Positions 8,941-16,998 of a stretch of DNA of 64,000 nucleotides are shown here, in pieces; position 1 is the first letter of the stretch; each line of letters starts with the position of its first letter. Source of the stretch: Oceanococcus sp041619555. Its GTDB lineage: Bacteria > Pseudomonadota > Gammaproteobacteria > Nevskiales > Oceanococcaceae. The stretch spans positions 92,338 through 156,337 of the forward strand of contig JBFKDQ010000001.1 in NCBI GenBank assembly GCA_041619555.1. Reading direction: 5' to 3'. A program made the translations under genes and the position numbers. Below the pieces are notes generated by a model. It was not told the DNA's origin. It saw nothing but the letters and a program-made list of their open reading frames with translations, and made no database searches.

Positions 8941-9584
8941 CCTGCCCCCCCGGCAGTCGTCCAGCCCAGACTGGACAAGCCTGTGATCACAAATTGTACG
9001 GCCAGGGCCGAAAGTATCACGCCCAGTACCCGGCTGATCACGTTCGAACCAATTTCACCAAGCAGGCGGGTCAGGATACCCGCCGTCAACAGGGCCAGCA
9101 GGGCCATGCCGACCACCAGCAACATGATCAGCAGGCCGACCAGGATCAGTTGCCAGTCGCCGGCGGCCTCGCTAACCAGCAGGAGTACGGTCGTAATTGC
9201 GCCTGGCCCGGCCATCAACGGAATTGCAATCGGGAAAACCGAAATATCAGGACGCAGATGCGCCTCCTCATCTTCGCTCGCGGTCGTTGAACGCAGCCCC
9301 GATTGGCGAGCGAACAGCATATCAATGGAGACCAGGAAAAGCAGGATCCCACCGGCAATTCGCAGGGCCGGTAAACCGATGCCCATCGCATCCAGCAGGA
9401 CCTGACCCAGCGCCGCGAATCCGATCAGAATGCCTGCGCCAATCAGGGACCCGCGAATCGCCATGCTGCGCCGGTAGGCGCGCCCGGAACCGGCGGTCAG
9501 ACCGACGAAAATGGGCGCAAGACCGATCGGATCAATGACCACGAAAAAGGTGATAAACGTATCGAGCGCGTATTCCAAAATCAT
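8937..9584 (-). CDS. MarC-family integral membrane protein (NAAT family)
   Basis: 215-residue membrane protein with six predicted helices. It has the family signatures FFVVIDPIGLAPIFVGLT near the N-terminus and PLMAGPGAITTVLLL in the middle. MarC was once linked to antibiotic resistance but the function is unproven; some members are described as amino-acid transporters. Its stop overlaps the DUF885 start (ATGA), and it begins 39 bases after the TPR gene ends. It thus joins the TonB2-type cluster to the peptide cluster. An amino-acid or peptide export/homeostasis role would fit but is speculation. Confidence 0.88.
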   Translation of the reverse strand: MILEYALDTFITFFVVIDPIGLAPIFVGLTAGSGRAYRRSMAIRGSLIGAGILIGFAALGQVLLDAMGIGLPALRIAGGILLFLVSIDMLFARQSGLRSTTASEDEEAHLRPDISVFPIAIPLMAGPGAITTVLLLVSEAAGDWQLILVGLLIMLLVVGMALLALLTAGILTRLLGEIGSNVISRVLGVILSALAVQFVITGLSSLGWTTAGGAG

Positions 9585-9594
9585 CGTTCGCTGC

Positions 9595-9613
9595 GCCGGC
9601 AGCGTGTGCCGGC
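9595..9613 (-). other. Perfect hairpin between the TonB2 cluster and marC
   Basis: GCCGGCA and TGCCGGC flank a five-base loop in the 39-base gap between the TPR gene and marC. There is no T tract on either side, so it is not a standard terminator. It could slow RNA decay or adjust the ratio of the two parts of a long message. Confidence 0.5.
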
Positions 9614-9623
9614 CTCGCTGGAC

Positions 9624-10838
9624 TCAGGAACTTGAATCGGCGTCTGCGGCACGCTCGCTCAGTGCGTGTTGCAGCCAGGCCGCGGCCTGCTGTTTTGTAT
9701 CTGGGTACTTCATCGCCAGGGAAAAGGCTTTGATCGCCTCTTCATGTGAACCCATTTCGCTGGCGGCGATCCCCTGGATCAAGGCCGTTTCGCCCGGATT
9801 TTTCACGCCTAGTTTGCGGGCCTTTTCCAGCGTCTTGATGACCTTGTTCCAGGCTTCTTTTTCCAGATACAGGTAAGCCAGGCGCAGCACCTTCTCGCCA
9901 TCGTCTGTCCGTTGACTCACCGCTTCCATGGCCGTAATCGCCCGATCGGTTTCCTTGGCGCCAAGCCAGGCATTGGCCAACAGATCATAGTTCTCGACAG
10001 ACTTCTCAACCTTGCCCTCGGCCAGGGCTTTTTCCAGGGTCTTGCCGGCCTTGTAGGGCACATCCAGGTACAGGAACAAATTGGTCAGATTCAGCAGTTC
10101 CTTGCCTTCATCGATCAAGCCCTGACGATCGGCGAGGGCGAAAACGGCGAGCGCATCGGCATCCTGTCGCAACTCCATGTAGATGCCCGAGAGTTGCTTC
10201 CAGTACTCCTTCTTGACTGGAAAACGGGCAACCATCTGCAGCAAGGTCTTCGCGCAATTCGGGTAATCCTTCAACTCGTAATGCATGGCCAGCTTGAGCT
10301 GATACCAGGATTCCTTGGGTGCGACCGATTCGCTGATCGCAACGGTCAATGGCGGCAAGGCCGCCCGGTAATTCTGCGTCTGAGCGTAGGCGGTCGCGAG
10401 CAGAACCCGTGCCTCTGCCGGGATCGGATTCTTGGCGGTCTTCATGTAGTCAACCAGTACCGCGATGCCCTTGCGATACTGCTCCACCGCCACATGAAAC
10501 TGACCCAGGCTGTACTTCATCTGTTCGACCTGTTGGTCGGGCAGGGCGCCGAGATCAATCGCTTTCTGAAAATATTTGGCCGCTTCGGAATAATCCCCTT
10601 TCTGCGCCCACACAAAACCGTAGGTCTGCAATACCATCGCGTGCTCATACGCATTGCGTTCAACCGATGGCACCAGCTTGTCAAGACGCTGCAAGGCTTC
10701 CGGATAGTTCTCCTCGCCGATCAGCTCGTGGATCTTGGTCAGGCGCTTATAGGTGATTTCCGACAGCGTCTGTGCCTGGACAACACCGGCCAAACCCCAG
10801 CTCAGCAGCAGAAAAAGGCCCAAGAACAGGTTTTTCAT
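9624..10838 (-). CDS. Tetratricopeptide-repeat periplasmic protein of the TonB2-type cluster
   Basis: 404-residue protein with a signal peptide (MKNLFLGLFLLLSWGLAGVVQAQ) followed by repeated TPR-like helix pairs over nearly the whole chain, for example YGFVWAQKGDYSEAAKYFQKAI. TPR arrays mediate protein-protein contacts; the compartment is predicted to be periplasmic. In Vibrio TonB2 clusters a TPR gene also follows tonB2. Its ATG overlaps the tonB stop (TGATG), so it is translationally coupled. It ends with a Ser-rich tail. No catalytic motif is seen. Confidence 0.85.
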   Translation of the reverse strand: MKNLFLGLFLLLSWGLAGVVQAQTLSEITYKRLTKIHELIGEENYPEALQRLDKLVPSVERNAYEHAMVLQTYGFVWAQKGDYSEAAKYFQKAIDLGALPDQQVEQMKYSLGQFHVAVEQYRKGIAVLVDYMKTAKNPIPAEARVLLATAYAQTQNYRAALPPLTVAISESVAPKESWYQLKLAMHYELKDYPNCAKTLLQMVARFPVKKEYWKQLSGIYMELRQDADALAVFALADRQGLIDEGKELLNLTNLFLYLDVPYKAGKTLEKALAEGKVEKSVENYDLLANAWLGAKETDRAITAMEAVSQRTDDGEKVLRLAYLYLEKEAWNKVIKTLEKARKLGVKNPGETALIQGIAASEMGSHEEAIKAFSLAMKYPDTKQQAAAWLQHALSERAADADSSS

Positions 10839-11470
10839 CACTCGGCCCCCATCTTGAACTCGATCGTCTGCACGCCCTGATGGGCCACCGGTTTGCCGTC
10901 AACCACCCGCGGCTTGAACTTCCATTTCAGAATTGCCCGTCGAGCCGCAGAGTCGAACACCCGGCGGGGTTCGGATTCCAGCACCTTCGGATCACCGACC
11001 GTGCCATCTTTATTAATCGTGAACTCAAGCTTCACCCAGCCTTCAATCCCGTCGCGCGCAGCGTTGCGCGGATACTGTGGCGCAATCCGCACCAGCGGGA
11101 TCAGCTCACCGTCGCCGGTAAAGTCCGATGCCTTCGCATAGCTGCCCATGAACGGTCCACTGCCGGCACTGACCGGCAACTTGACGTTCGGAATATCCAT
11201 CGGCTGCGGCTGTGGATTCGGCTTGTCGGCCTGGGCCATTTTCAGCTTGGGCGGCGGTGGTGGCTTCTTCGGCGGAGGCGGCTTCTTGGGCACCTCACGA
11301 CTTCGTGTTTCCAGGCTTTCATCACGCTTCAGGCGCACGAATTCGATGCCGCCAAGATCGTCCGTCTTCTTTACCGACTTGCCGGTTCCGGTAATCAGAA
11401 TGTGCATGAACCAGAACAGGAACAGACCGATGGCGACGGCACCGACAATTGAGATGAGGTAACGATGCAT
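10838..11470 (-). CDS. tonB: TonB-family energy transducer (TonB2 type)
   Basis: 210-residue protein that carries proton-motive energy from ExbB/ExbD to outer-membrane transporters. It has one N-terminal membrane anchor (about residues 7-27), a short proline-lysine stretch (KKPPPPKKPPPPPK, about 62-75) and a C-terminal TonB domain (about 125-210) with QYPRNAARDGIEGWVKLEFTI and the AILKWKFKP strand. The short Pro region and small size are typical of TonB2 rather than TonB1. It lies just after exbD. No TonB-dependent receptor is encoded in the window, so its client is unknown. Confidence 0.93.
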   Translation of the reverse strand: MHRYLISIVGAVAIGLFLFWFMHILITGTGKSVKKTDDLGGIEFVRLKRDESLETRSREVPKKPPPPKKPPPPPKLKMAQADKPNPQPQPMDIPNVKLPVSAGSGPFMGSYAKASDFTGDGELIPLVRIAPQYPRNAARDGIEGWVKLEFTINKDGTVGDPKVLESEPRRVFDSAARRAILKWKFKPRVVDGKPVAHQGVQTIEFKMGAE

Positions 11471-11475
11471 CGATC

Positions 11476-11877
11476 TTAGGGGTTCTGGGCGGCAATCGAG
11501 ACGCTGTAGACGCCCGCCAGCCTGACCTGATCCATGACCTCGACCAGCGTACCCGTCTGTGCTTCCTTGTCGGCGATGATCACCACGGTGCCTTCAGGGT
11601 TTTCGGCATGCAGACGCTCCACATTGGCGCGCACCGCTCGCAGTTCCACCTTGCGCTTGGCGATCCAGACATCGCCATTCGGCTTGATCGCAATCAGGAT
11701 ATTGCCGCGCTCCTTGCGTTCGGCCGTGTTTGCGTTGGGCCGGCTGACATCGATGCCCGTTTCCTTGACAAAACTCGTGGTGACGATGAAGAAGATCAGC
11801 ATGATGAACACAATGTCCAGCATCGGCGTCATGTCGATGTCGGCTTCTTCCGCGGTCCCGTGATGTTTGCGTCGCAT
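11476..11877 (-). CDS. exbD: ExbD-family biopolymer transport protein
   Basis: 133-residue protein with the ExbD/TolR pattern: a short cytoplasmic N-terminus, one membrane helix containing the essential acidic residue in MTPMLDIVFIMLIFFIV, and a periplasmic domain ending near VRLAGVYSVSIAAQ. With ExbB it uses the proton gradient to energise TonB. The start MRRKHH at 11877 follows the exbB stop directly and is preferred to an upstream ATG that would lie inside exbB. Confidence 0.93.
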   Translation of the reverse strand: MRRKHHGTAEEADIDMTPMLDIVFIMLIFFIVTTSFVKETGIDVSRPNANTAERKERGNILIAIKPNGDVWIAKRKVELRAVRANVERLHAENPEGTVVIIADKEAQTGTLVEVMDQVRLAGVYSVSIAAQNP

Positions 11878-11878
11878 A

Positions 11879-12400
11879 TTAGTTGTTCTCGTGTACACCC
11901 AGCTCGTCGTTCAGAAAATCCGTTTCGCGGCGAACGACATGGGGGAAATGGGTACCGAAATAAATGCCGGACAAAGCAACAACCATGCCCGCCATTGTGG
12001 GGATGGTTGCCTTGAAGATCCCGGATGCCATCGCGCGCGCATTGCCGGTGCCCAGCGCAGCCATGACGTCGAAGACCTGGATCATTCCGGTCACCGTGCC
12101 AAGCAGGCCAAGCAACGGGCACAAGGCGACAATGGTCTTGATCGCGCTCACATTTCGTCTTGCGACCCTTTCCACCTCGGAAACCAGCGCGCGCCGGATC
12201 TGCCGTGCATTCCAGGACTGATGGTCCGTGCGCTGGCGCCATTGCGTGATGATGTCTTGCGTCAGGGCGGGGAATTCGCGCCGGAAATAGGTCAAGCGTT
12301 CAAGAATTAGGCCCCACAGCAATATGGCGGCGAAGAGGATGACCCAGAGGACCCCCCCTCCCGCTTCCAAAAAATCTCGAATTGCCGTGAAAAATTCCAT
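11879..12400 (-). CDS. exbB: ExbB-family proton-channel protein
   Basis: 173-residue MotA/TolQ/ExbB protein, the short ExbB2 type. An N-terminal helix (VLWVILFAAILLWGLIL, about residues 18-34) is followed by a cytoplasmic loop and two C-terminal helices that begin at PLLGLLGTVTGMIQVF and AGMVVALSGIYFG. It forms the ion channel with ExbD. Start and upstream stop overlap as TGATG with the ttpC-like gene, so all components are made from one message. Confidence 0.93.
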   Translation of the reverse strand: MEFFTAIRDFLEAGGGVLWVILFAAILLWGLILERLTYFRREFPALTQDIITQWRQRTDHQSWNARQIRRALVSEVERVARRNVSAIKTIVALCPLLGLLGTVTGMIQVFDVMAALGTGNARAMASGIFKATIPTMAGMVVALSGIYFGTHFPHVVRRETDFLNDELGVHENN

Positions 12401-13752
12401 CAGGCCGTACCGGCTTTCTCGGATCTTTGTGCGACCAGACCGGCGCTTTCCTCTTCCAGGATCTGCACCAGCGACTTGCTACGAGCAGCCAGCACGCTAT
12501 GCAGAAATACCATCGGAATCGCCACGACCAGACCAAGAACCGTGGTCACCAGTGCCTGGGAAATCCCGCCGGCCATCAGCTTGGGATCGCCGGTGCCGAA
12601 CAGGGTGATGGCCTGGAAGGTCACGATCATCCCGGTCACGGTGCCCAGCAGCCCCATCAGGGGCGCAACGGCGGCGAGAATCTTGATGATACTCAGCCGT
12701 TTTTCCAGCTGCGGAGTTTCCTTGATGATGGCCTCGTCCAGGCGCGACTCGAGGGTCTCCAGATCAGCAGCGGGATCCTTCTCGAACGCCAGCAGCACAC
12801 GACCCAGCGGGTTATCGTTTTTCGCCGGAATCCCGCGTTGGGCGGCCATTTTCCGTCCGACGCTGAACAGGGTCACGAAGCGCTCCAGGGCCAGCAGGAG
12901 TCCGAACAGGCCGAGTCCGATGATCAGATAGCCGATTTCCGCACCCTGGCTGATCCGCTCGCTCAGGCTTGGCGCCTGCACGATGACCGAAAGCAGAGCA
13001 CCACGGGTGGGATCAACCGCCATCTTGACCGGGCCGGCTTCGGCCGCTTCCAGATTGGCCGCCATTTTCTGGTAGCGTCCCTGCGGTTGGCGTTTCAATT
13101 CGGTCAGCTGATCGGTGTCCGGCGGGAAAATCAGGAATTTGCCATCGCTGACCGCGGTGAAGGTCCCGACCCGAACCACCTCGCGCTCACTCTCGGTGCC
13201 ATCAGGATTGATGGTCGGCGCGGAATAGCGAACGATACGGCCACCTTCGGTCATCTCACGTTGCAATTCGAACCACAGGCGCTCGAGTTTTTCGATGGAC
13301 GGCAATTCCTTGCTGCGCCCCAGAGCCTCAAGGAAGTCATCCCGACCGGCCGTGTTGGCCTGCGAAGAGACATAGGAGCCACCGGTAATCCCGCGCAGGT
13401 CGCCGGCGACCTGTCGGACCACGCCGAACATCTCGCCCAGCTGACCGATCTTCAGATTGAGAGAGGTTTCCAGTTCGGACAGCGACTTCTCATTCTGTTC
13501 GAAATTCTTGATCAGCGTCTCGGAGCGCTGCTCCGCAGCCAGCTTGTCAGCCTTGGCTTTTTTCAGCAGGCTGGCCTGTTCGTTGCGATTCTGCAGGAAG
13601 CGGCTCTCGCGCTCGGCATTTTCAGCCTGTTCCTTGGCGCGCGCGTTCTTCGTTTCCTGCAGCAGCTGCATCAGGGGATCGGCACCGCTCTGGGCGAAAC
13701 TCTGGGCAGCAAACAAGCTGGCAAGTGCGGCAACAATAATGCGTGTTTTCAT
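12400..13752 (-). CDS. ttpC: TtpC-like long ExbB-family protein with periplasmic coiled coil
   Basis: 450 residues. A signal peptide (MKTRIIVAALASLFAAQSFAQ) precedes a charged heptad-rich coiled coil (about 30-105). A periplasmic domain follows, then three membrane helices with the MotA/TolQ/ExbB core (APLMGLLGTVTGMIVTFQAI near residue 370). This is the layout of Vibrio TtpC, a fourth component required by the TonB2 system. It lies between the DUF3450 gene and exbB, as in Vibrio. The family match is strong; the name is by analogy. Confidence 0.85.
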   Translation of the reverse strand: MKTRIIVAALASLFAAQSFAQSGADPLMQLLQETKNARAKEQAENAERESRFLQNRNEQASLLKKAKADKLAAEQRSETLIKNFEQNEKSLSELETSLNLKIGQLGEMFGVVRQVAGDLRGITGGSYVSSQANTAGRDDFLEALGRSKELPSIEKLERLWFELQREMTEGGRIVRYSAPTINPDGTESEREVVRVGTFTAVSDGKFLIFPPDTDQLTELKRQPQGRYQKMAANLEAAEAGPVKMAVDPTRGALLSVIVQAPSLSERISQGAEIGYLIIGLGLFGLLLALERFVTLFSVGRKMAAQRGIPAKNDNPLGRVLLAFEKDPAADLETLESRLDEAIIKETPQLEKRLSIIKILAAVAPLMGLLGTVTGMIVTFQAITLFGTGDPKLMAGGISQALVTTVLGLVVAIPMVFLHSVLAARSKSLVQILEEESAGLVAQRSEKAGTA

Positions 13753-13767
13753 CTTTTTGCTTCCGCC

Positions 13768-14532
13768 TTACAGATCTTTGGGCGCCGCGACAGGCACGAT
13801 CAGGATATTTGGAGCCGCCTGCTTCTTGGCGATGCGCAAACCGTTGCGAACCGGAGCCTCGTAGTCACCACCAAGGGTCTCCCATTGGCCGGTTTCGGTA
13901 TTGAAAAAGCCGGTTTCTTCGCCATCCAGGGTCTGATACATCAGGGCAATTCGGCCCACCCGAAGGAAATCCACCGTGCGCTTCTGCGCACCGGCTTCCA
14001 GGGGTGCCTGATAGGCCTCGATGGTTCGGGCGTATTCCATTTCGACCTGATAGGCCTCGACGATCCGGCGATATTTTTCCGACGTGGTGACGTCCGCCCG
14101 ATCCATGATTTCCTTGAGGGATTCGATGCGCAGCTTGCGTTCTTCGGTGAGGAAGGGGAGATCGAGCGCGACGAAGCGTTCCAGCGTATCGACCATCCGC
14201 AGCATCATCGGCACGACTTCGCGACTGACATCGTTGATCTGGTCCAACTGCTCGCGAATGGATTGCATTTCATCCTGCTGGGATTGAATCTGCCGCTCCA
14301 GCTGGGTGTTGTAACGGCGCAGCCCATCGGTCTCGCGCACGACGTAGCGATATTCCGTCAGTAGCTTTTGCGCTTCGTCATCCAGCGCGTTGATTTTCTG
14401 CTGCGAGCTCTTGGCTGCAACATCCATGCGTTTTTGCTGCTGCACGGCCGACCCCAGGGTATCCGCCATCGCTGAAGATGAGAGGATTATGCCCAGCGCC
14501 AAGGCTCCGAAGCTGCTTCCAATTTTGAACAT
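13768..14532 (-). CDS. DUF3450 periplasmic coiled-coil protein of the TonB2-type cluster
   Basis: 254-residue protein. It starts at MFKIGSSFGALALGIILSSSAMA, a signal peptide, then has long helices rich in Gln, Glu and Arg (coiled coil, about 40-130) and a C-terminal domain with ALMYQTLDGEETGFFNTETGQWE. It matches DUF3450, whose members sit at the head of TonB2-type clusters. No enzyme motif is visible; a structural or gating role with TtpC is plausible. It is the first gene of the minus-strand run, with a promoter and two leader hairpins upstream. The upstream in-frame start at 14565 is rejected because the signal peptide begins at 14532. Confidence 0.85.
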   Translation of the reverse strand: MFKIGSSFGALALGIILSSSAMADTLGSAVQQQKRMDVAAKSSQQKINALDDEAQKLLTEYRYVVRETDGLRRYNTQLERQIQSQQDEMQSIREQLDQINDVSREVVPMMLRMVDTLERFVALDLPFLTEERKLRIESLKEIMDRADVTTSEKYRRIVEAYQVEMEYARTIEAYQAPLEAGAQKRTVDFLRVGRIALMYQTLDGEETGFFNTETGQWETLGGDYEAPVRNGLRIAKKQAAPNILIVPVAAPKDL

Positions 14533-14582
14533 CAAAGTCCCCAATCCGGCCTGTAATTGGCCCAAGAAACCAAAATAGATGA

Positions 14583-14628
14583 ACCGGATCTGATGATCCG
14601 GTCAGCTAAAACCACCTTAGAGGTGGTT
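14583..14628 (-). promoter_or_regulatory. Two tandem perfect hairpins in the leader of the DUF3450-TonB2 cluster
   Basis: Two inverted repeats sit between the predicted transcription start and the DUF3450 ATG: AACCACCT-TAG-AGGTGGTT (14610-14628) and ACCGGATC-TGAT-GATCCGGT (14583-14602), seven bases apart. Both are perfect 8-bp stems with tiny loops and no following U tract. They could be RNA stability elements, protein-binding sites or DNA operators. Confidence 0.6.
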
Positions 14629-14644
14629 CAACCATGCGTATGGA

Positions 14645-14673
14645 ACAATACACTAGCGTACAAATACGCACAA
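14645..14673 (-). promoter_or_regulatory. Predicted sigma-70 promoter of the DUF3450-TonB2 cluster
   Basis: On the minus strand a -35 box TTGTGC (14668-14673) and a -10 box TATTGT (14645-14650) are separated by 17 bases. Transcription would start near 14638, giving a leader of about 105 bases. It lies directly beyond the T tract of the porin terminator. Confidence 0.5.
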
Positions 14674-14709
14674 AAAAAAGTGAAGGGCCTGCTCAGGCAG
14701 GCCCTTCAC
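14672..14709 (-). terminator. Strong Rho-independent terminator after TorF-type porin paralog 2
   Basis: A perfect 13-bp stem (14680-14692 with 14697-14709, loop TCAG) is followed on the minus strand by eight T residues. It separates the porin gene from the TonB2-type cluster. Confidence 0.93.
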
Positions 14710-14728
14710 CCTTAGGCTACTGCGTAAC

Positions 14729-15475
14729 TCAGAACCGCGACATGATCGGCAGGTTCTCGAACGTCCAGGTATAGCCGACGTTGAAGCGTGGCGCCTTATA
14801 GATTCCCGCATCCGGCCCATCGAAAATCAGACTGCTGACGCTGACCGAAAATCCGCCCATGCCAAGACTCAAAGCCACATCCAAGGCACTATCGACCATG
14901 GGGCCGGTGGCTGGTGCGGGATAGGTCGCTACCGCCGGGTGGTTTACCGCCGAGCCGGTGCCGATCCAGACACCGGCATGCAGGCTGACATCGACCTGAT
15001 CATTCATCGGGCCGCTCAGATTGCCCTCGACATAGACATAATCATCCATGTCCTCGCCCCAGTCATTGCCAACGCCATACCAGGCATAGAGCGAAACCCG
15101 GTCAAAGTTGTAGCCGACATAGAACTCGCTGGCGTTGGTGTCGCTGAAACCCTGTCCTGGCAGGGTGCTGCCAGGGTACAGATAGGCCATGTAACCGACA
15201 TCCAACTTGTCGAAATTCGCGCCGAAGTAAACATCAACCTCGTTGCCGGTGTAATTGTTGCCAACATTGGACAACCAGCCGCCCGCGTAGAACCGGTCAC
15301 CCGACCAGTCGAGTCCGCCCGAGACCTGGGCGCCGTTGCCGCTGCTGGGCTGACCGCGAAAAACGTACTCGGAAGCAATACTGATATTGCCTGCAACTTC
15401 CGCCTGCGCGATGGTCGAAGCCAGCGACAACGCCGCCAACCCCAGACCGCTTCCAAGTGCCTTCAAGGTATTCAT
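14729..15475 (-). CDS. TorF-family putative porin, paralog 2
   Basis: 248-residue outer-membrane protein. It has a signal peptide (MNTLKALGSGLGLAALSLASTIAQA) and the same family hallmark ASEYVFRGQPSSGNGAQ as the protein at 902-1615. Its beta-strand-rich body ends in Arg-Phe. The start at 15475 is supported by GAGGGAG upstream; frames extending further upstream lack a signal peptide. It is a single-gene unit with its own terminator. Two paralogs bracket the TonB2/opp run. Porin function is a family annotation only. Confidence 0.85.
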   Translation of the reverse strand: MNTLKALGSGLGLAALSLASTIAQAEVAGNISIASEYVFRGQPSSGNGAQVSGGLDWSGDRFYAGGWLSNVGNNYTGNEVDVYFGANFDKLDVGYMAYLYPGSTLPGQGFSDTNASEFYVGYNFDRVSLYAWYGVGNDWGEDMDDYVYVEGNLSGPMNDQVDVSLHAGVWIGTGSAVNHPAVATYPAPATGPMVDSALDVALSLGMGGFSVSVSSLIFDGPDAGIYKAPRFNVGYTWTFENLPIMSRF

Positions 15476-15647
15476 CAGATTCGCTCCCTCTGATTGGTTA
15501 TTGAGATATTCCCTGACCGCGTGCCGATGCCACGGTATTCCGACCACAGTTTACTGCAATGGCCACCGATACACGCCAGCGATCCGATAGAAATTTGCAA
15601 ATCCGCTTCGGAGCGCACCACGCAAGAACCTGTTGCCTGATGCCGAC

Positions 15648-16139
15648 TTACTTCAGCATGAGCTCAACAGTGGCACGCACTTGCTGGTCGGTCAATCCCG
15701 CATCACCACCACGCGCAGGCATTGCGCCCTTGCCGGCGATGGCCGAAGCAACCAGAGCATCCAGACCACCGGCAGCCTGCAATCGCGCGTCCCAGGCAGC
15801 TTTGTCTCCAGTTTTCGGCGCATTCAGCACGCCGGCTCCATGACAGGCGCCACACACCGTTTGCAAAATATCAGCAGGCGCGCGGGCGACTTCGACCGCT
15901 GGCTTGGCCGGAGCCGGAAGCTGGCTTGCATCCGTATAGACCTGCCCGATCGGCGCCAGCCGCTCCGTTGTCTTCTGCAGTACGACTGGGCTGGTACCTT
16001 CGTCCGGATCAATCGTGTTCGCGATGATTCCGATCACGATCGCGATGCCGACGAGTACCGCCAGCACAGCAAGAAAGGTCACGACAAAAACTTTGTCGTG
16101 GCTGTGATCTTCAACTACCGCTGTTTGCTTTTCTGACAT
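15648..16139 (-). CDS. Membrane-anchored cytochrome c5-family protein
   Basis: About 163 residues. An uncleaved N-terminal membrane helix (FVVTFLAVLAVLVGIAIVIGII) and a Pro/Ala linker precede a small class I cytochrome c domain with one haem site CGACH. The probable distal Met is in GAMPARGG. This is the usual form of gammaproteobacterial cytochrome c5 family electron carriers, facing the periplasm. The start is not certain: ATG codons at 16145 and 16139 are both possible and neither has a clear ribosome site. It lies about 100 bases downstream of tRNA-Arg on the same strand. Confidence 0.85.
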   Translation of the reverse strand: MSEKQTAVVEDHSHDKVFVVTFLAVLAVLVGIAIVIGIIANTIDPDEGTSPVVLQKTTERLAPIGQVYTDASQLPAPAKPAVEVARAPADILQTVCGACHGAGVLNAPKTGDKAAWDARLQAAGGLDALVASAIAGKGAMPARGGDAGLTDQQVRATVELMLK

Positions 16140-16240
16140 TTCCATTACCGCTGAGCCGCTCCCCATGGCGGCGAAGAGGGTCGCCCGATTGGGCCCGGTC
16201 GCCCCCGTCCGCGCCACGGCGAAACGGAACGACTGAAACT

Positions 16241-16317
16241 TGGTGCGCCCGGCAGGAATCGAACCTGCGACCTTCGGCTTCGGAAACCGACACTCTATCC
16301 AACTGAGCTACGAGCGC
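16241..16317 (-). tRNA. tRNA-Arg, anticodon CCG
   Basis: A 77-base cloverleaf read on the minus strand. Acceptor arms GCGCTCG and CGGGCGC pair with one G-T; the D arm is GCTC...GAGT; the anticodon stem TCGGT/GCCGA encloses loop TTCCGAA, giving anticodon CCG (reads CGG, Arg); the T arm GCAGG-TTCGATT-CCTGC is perfect. The CCA end is encoded (16241-16243). Confidence 0.97.
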
Positions 16318-16514
16318 TGAGGCGGCGGATTTTAGCCGAGAATCCTGCGGCTGTCTTGCCCTGGCTTTTTTCGCTTTGATTTTAGCCTCCCTGTGCAGGA
16401 CCCGAGCCATGACGGGCGGGGCGTGCGCGGTGCCGATTAAGCGGCCTCTGGGCCCCGCCCGGGTTTCCATGCCGCCTTGTCAGAGCCGGATTCCATGGCA
16501 TGGCCCCGGCGAAC

Positions 16515-16976
16515 TCAAAGTGGCAGACCGCGATCCTCCTTGACCCGCTCGATCACCGTATAGGTATGGGTCTGGGCAACCCCGGGCAGATCGACCAGGC
16601 GAGCCAGAACCCGGCGATAGTCCTGCATGCCGGTAATCCGCAATTTGACCAGATAATCGAAACCGCCGGCCACCATGTGACACTCCGCCACTTCGGGCAA
16701 CCGAATCAGGGCGGACCTGAAGTGGGTGAAAACCTCGCTGGTCGTGCGATTAAGGGTGATTTCGACAAACACGGTGGTGCCGAAGCCGAGGCGGACTGCG
16801 TTGAGCCGGGCATGATAGGACTCGATGTAGCCTCGGGCTTCCAGACGTCTGACGCGCTCCAGACAGGGACTCGGACTGAGATGAACCCGGCGGGCGAGTT
16901 CGACATTGGAAATCCGACCGTCCTGCTGCAGTTCCCGCAGTATGGTGCGATCGATGCGATCCAGGGCATTCGGCAT
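16515..16976 (-). CDS. Lrp/AsnC-family regulator, probable proline-responsive PutR-like activator
   Basis: 153 residues. An N-terminal winged helix-turn-helix (LDRIDRTILRELQQDGRISNVELARRVHLSPSPCLERVRRLE) has the Lrp-specific turn. A C-terminal RAM ligand-binding domain (about 65-150) contains VAGGFDYLVKLRI. It is divergent from putA with 115 bases between the starts, which hold an almost perfect Lrp-type operator. In alphaproteobacteria an Lrp-family PutR controls putA in just this position, so control of proline breakdown and autoregulation are likely. The effector is inferred. Confidence 0.9.
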   Translation of the reverse strand: MPNALDRIDRTILRELQQDGRISNVELARRVHLSPSPCLERVRRLEARGYIESYHARLNAVRLGFGTTVFVEITLNRTTSEVFTHFRSALIRLPEVAECHMVAGGFDYLVKLRITGMQDYRRVLARLVDLPGVAQTHTYTVIERVKEDRGLPL

Positions 16977-16998
16977 TTCATTCCGCTAGATTTACTTT

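Noticed and set aside
12427..14364. 645-codon open frame on the plus strand
   Set aside because: Antisense to ttpC and the DUF3450 gene; composition is rich in Gln, Arg and His with no recognisable domain.
16111..16470. Minus-strand open frame running across tRNA-Arg
   Set aside because: It contains the whole tRNA gene and the start of the cytochrome gene, so it cannot be a real protein.
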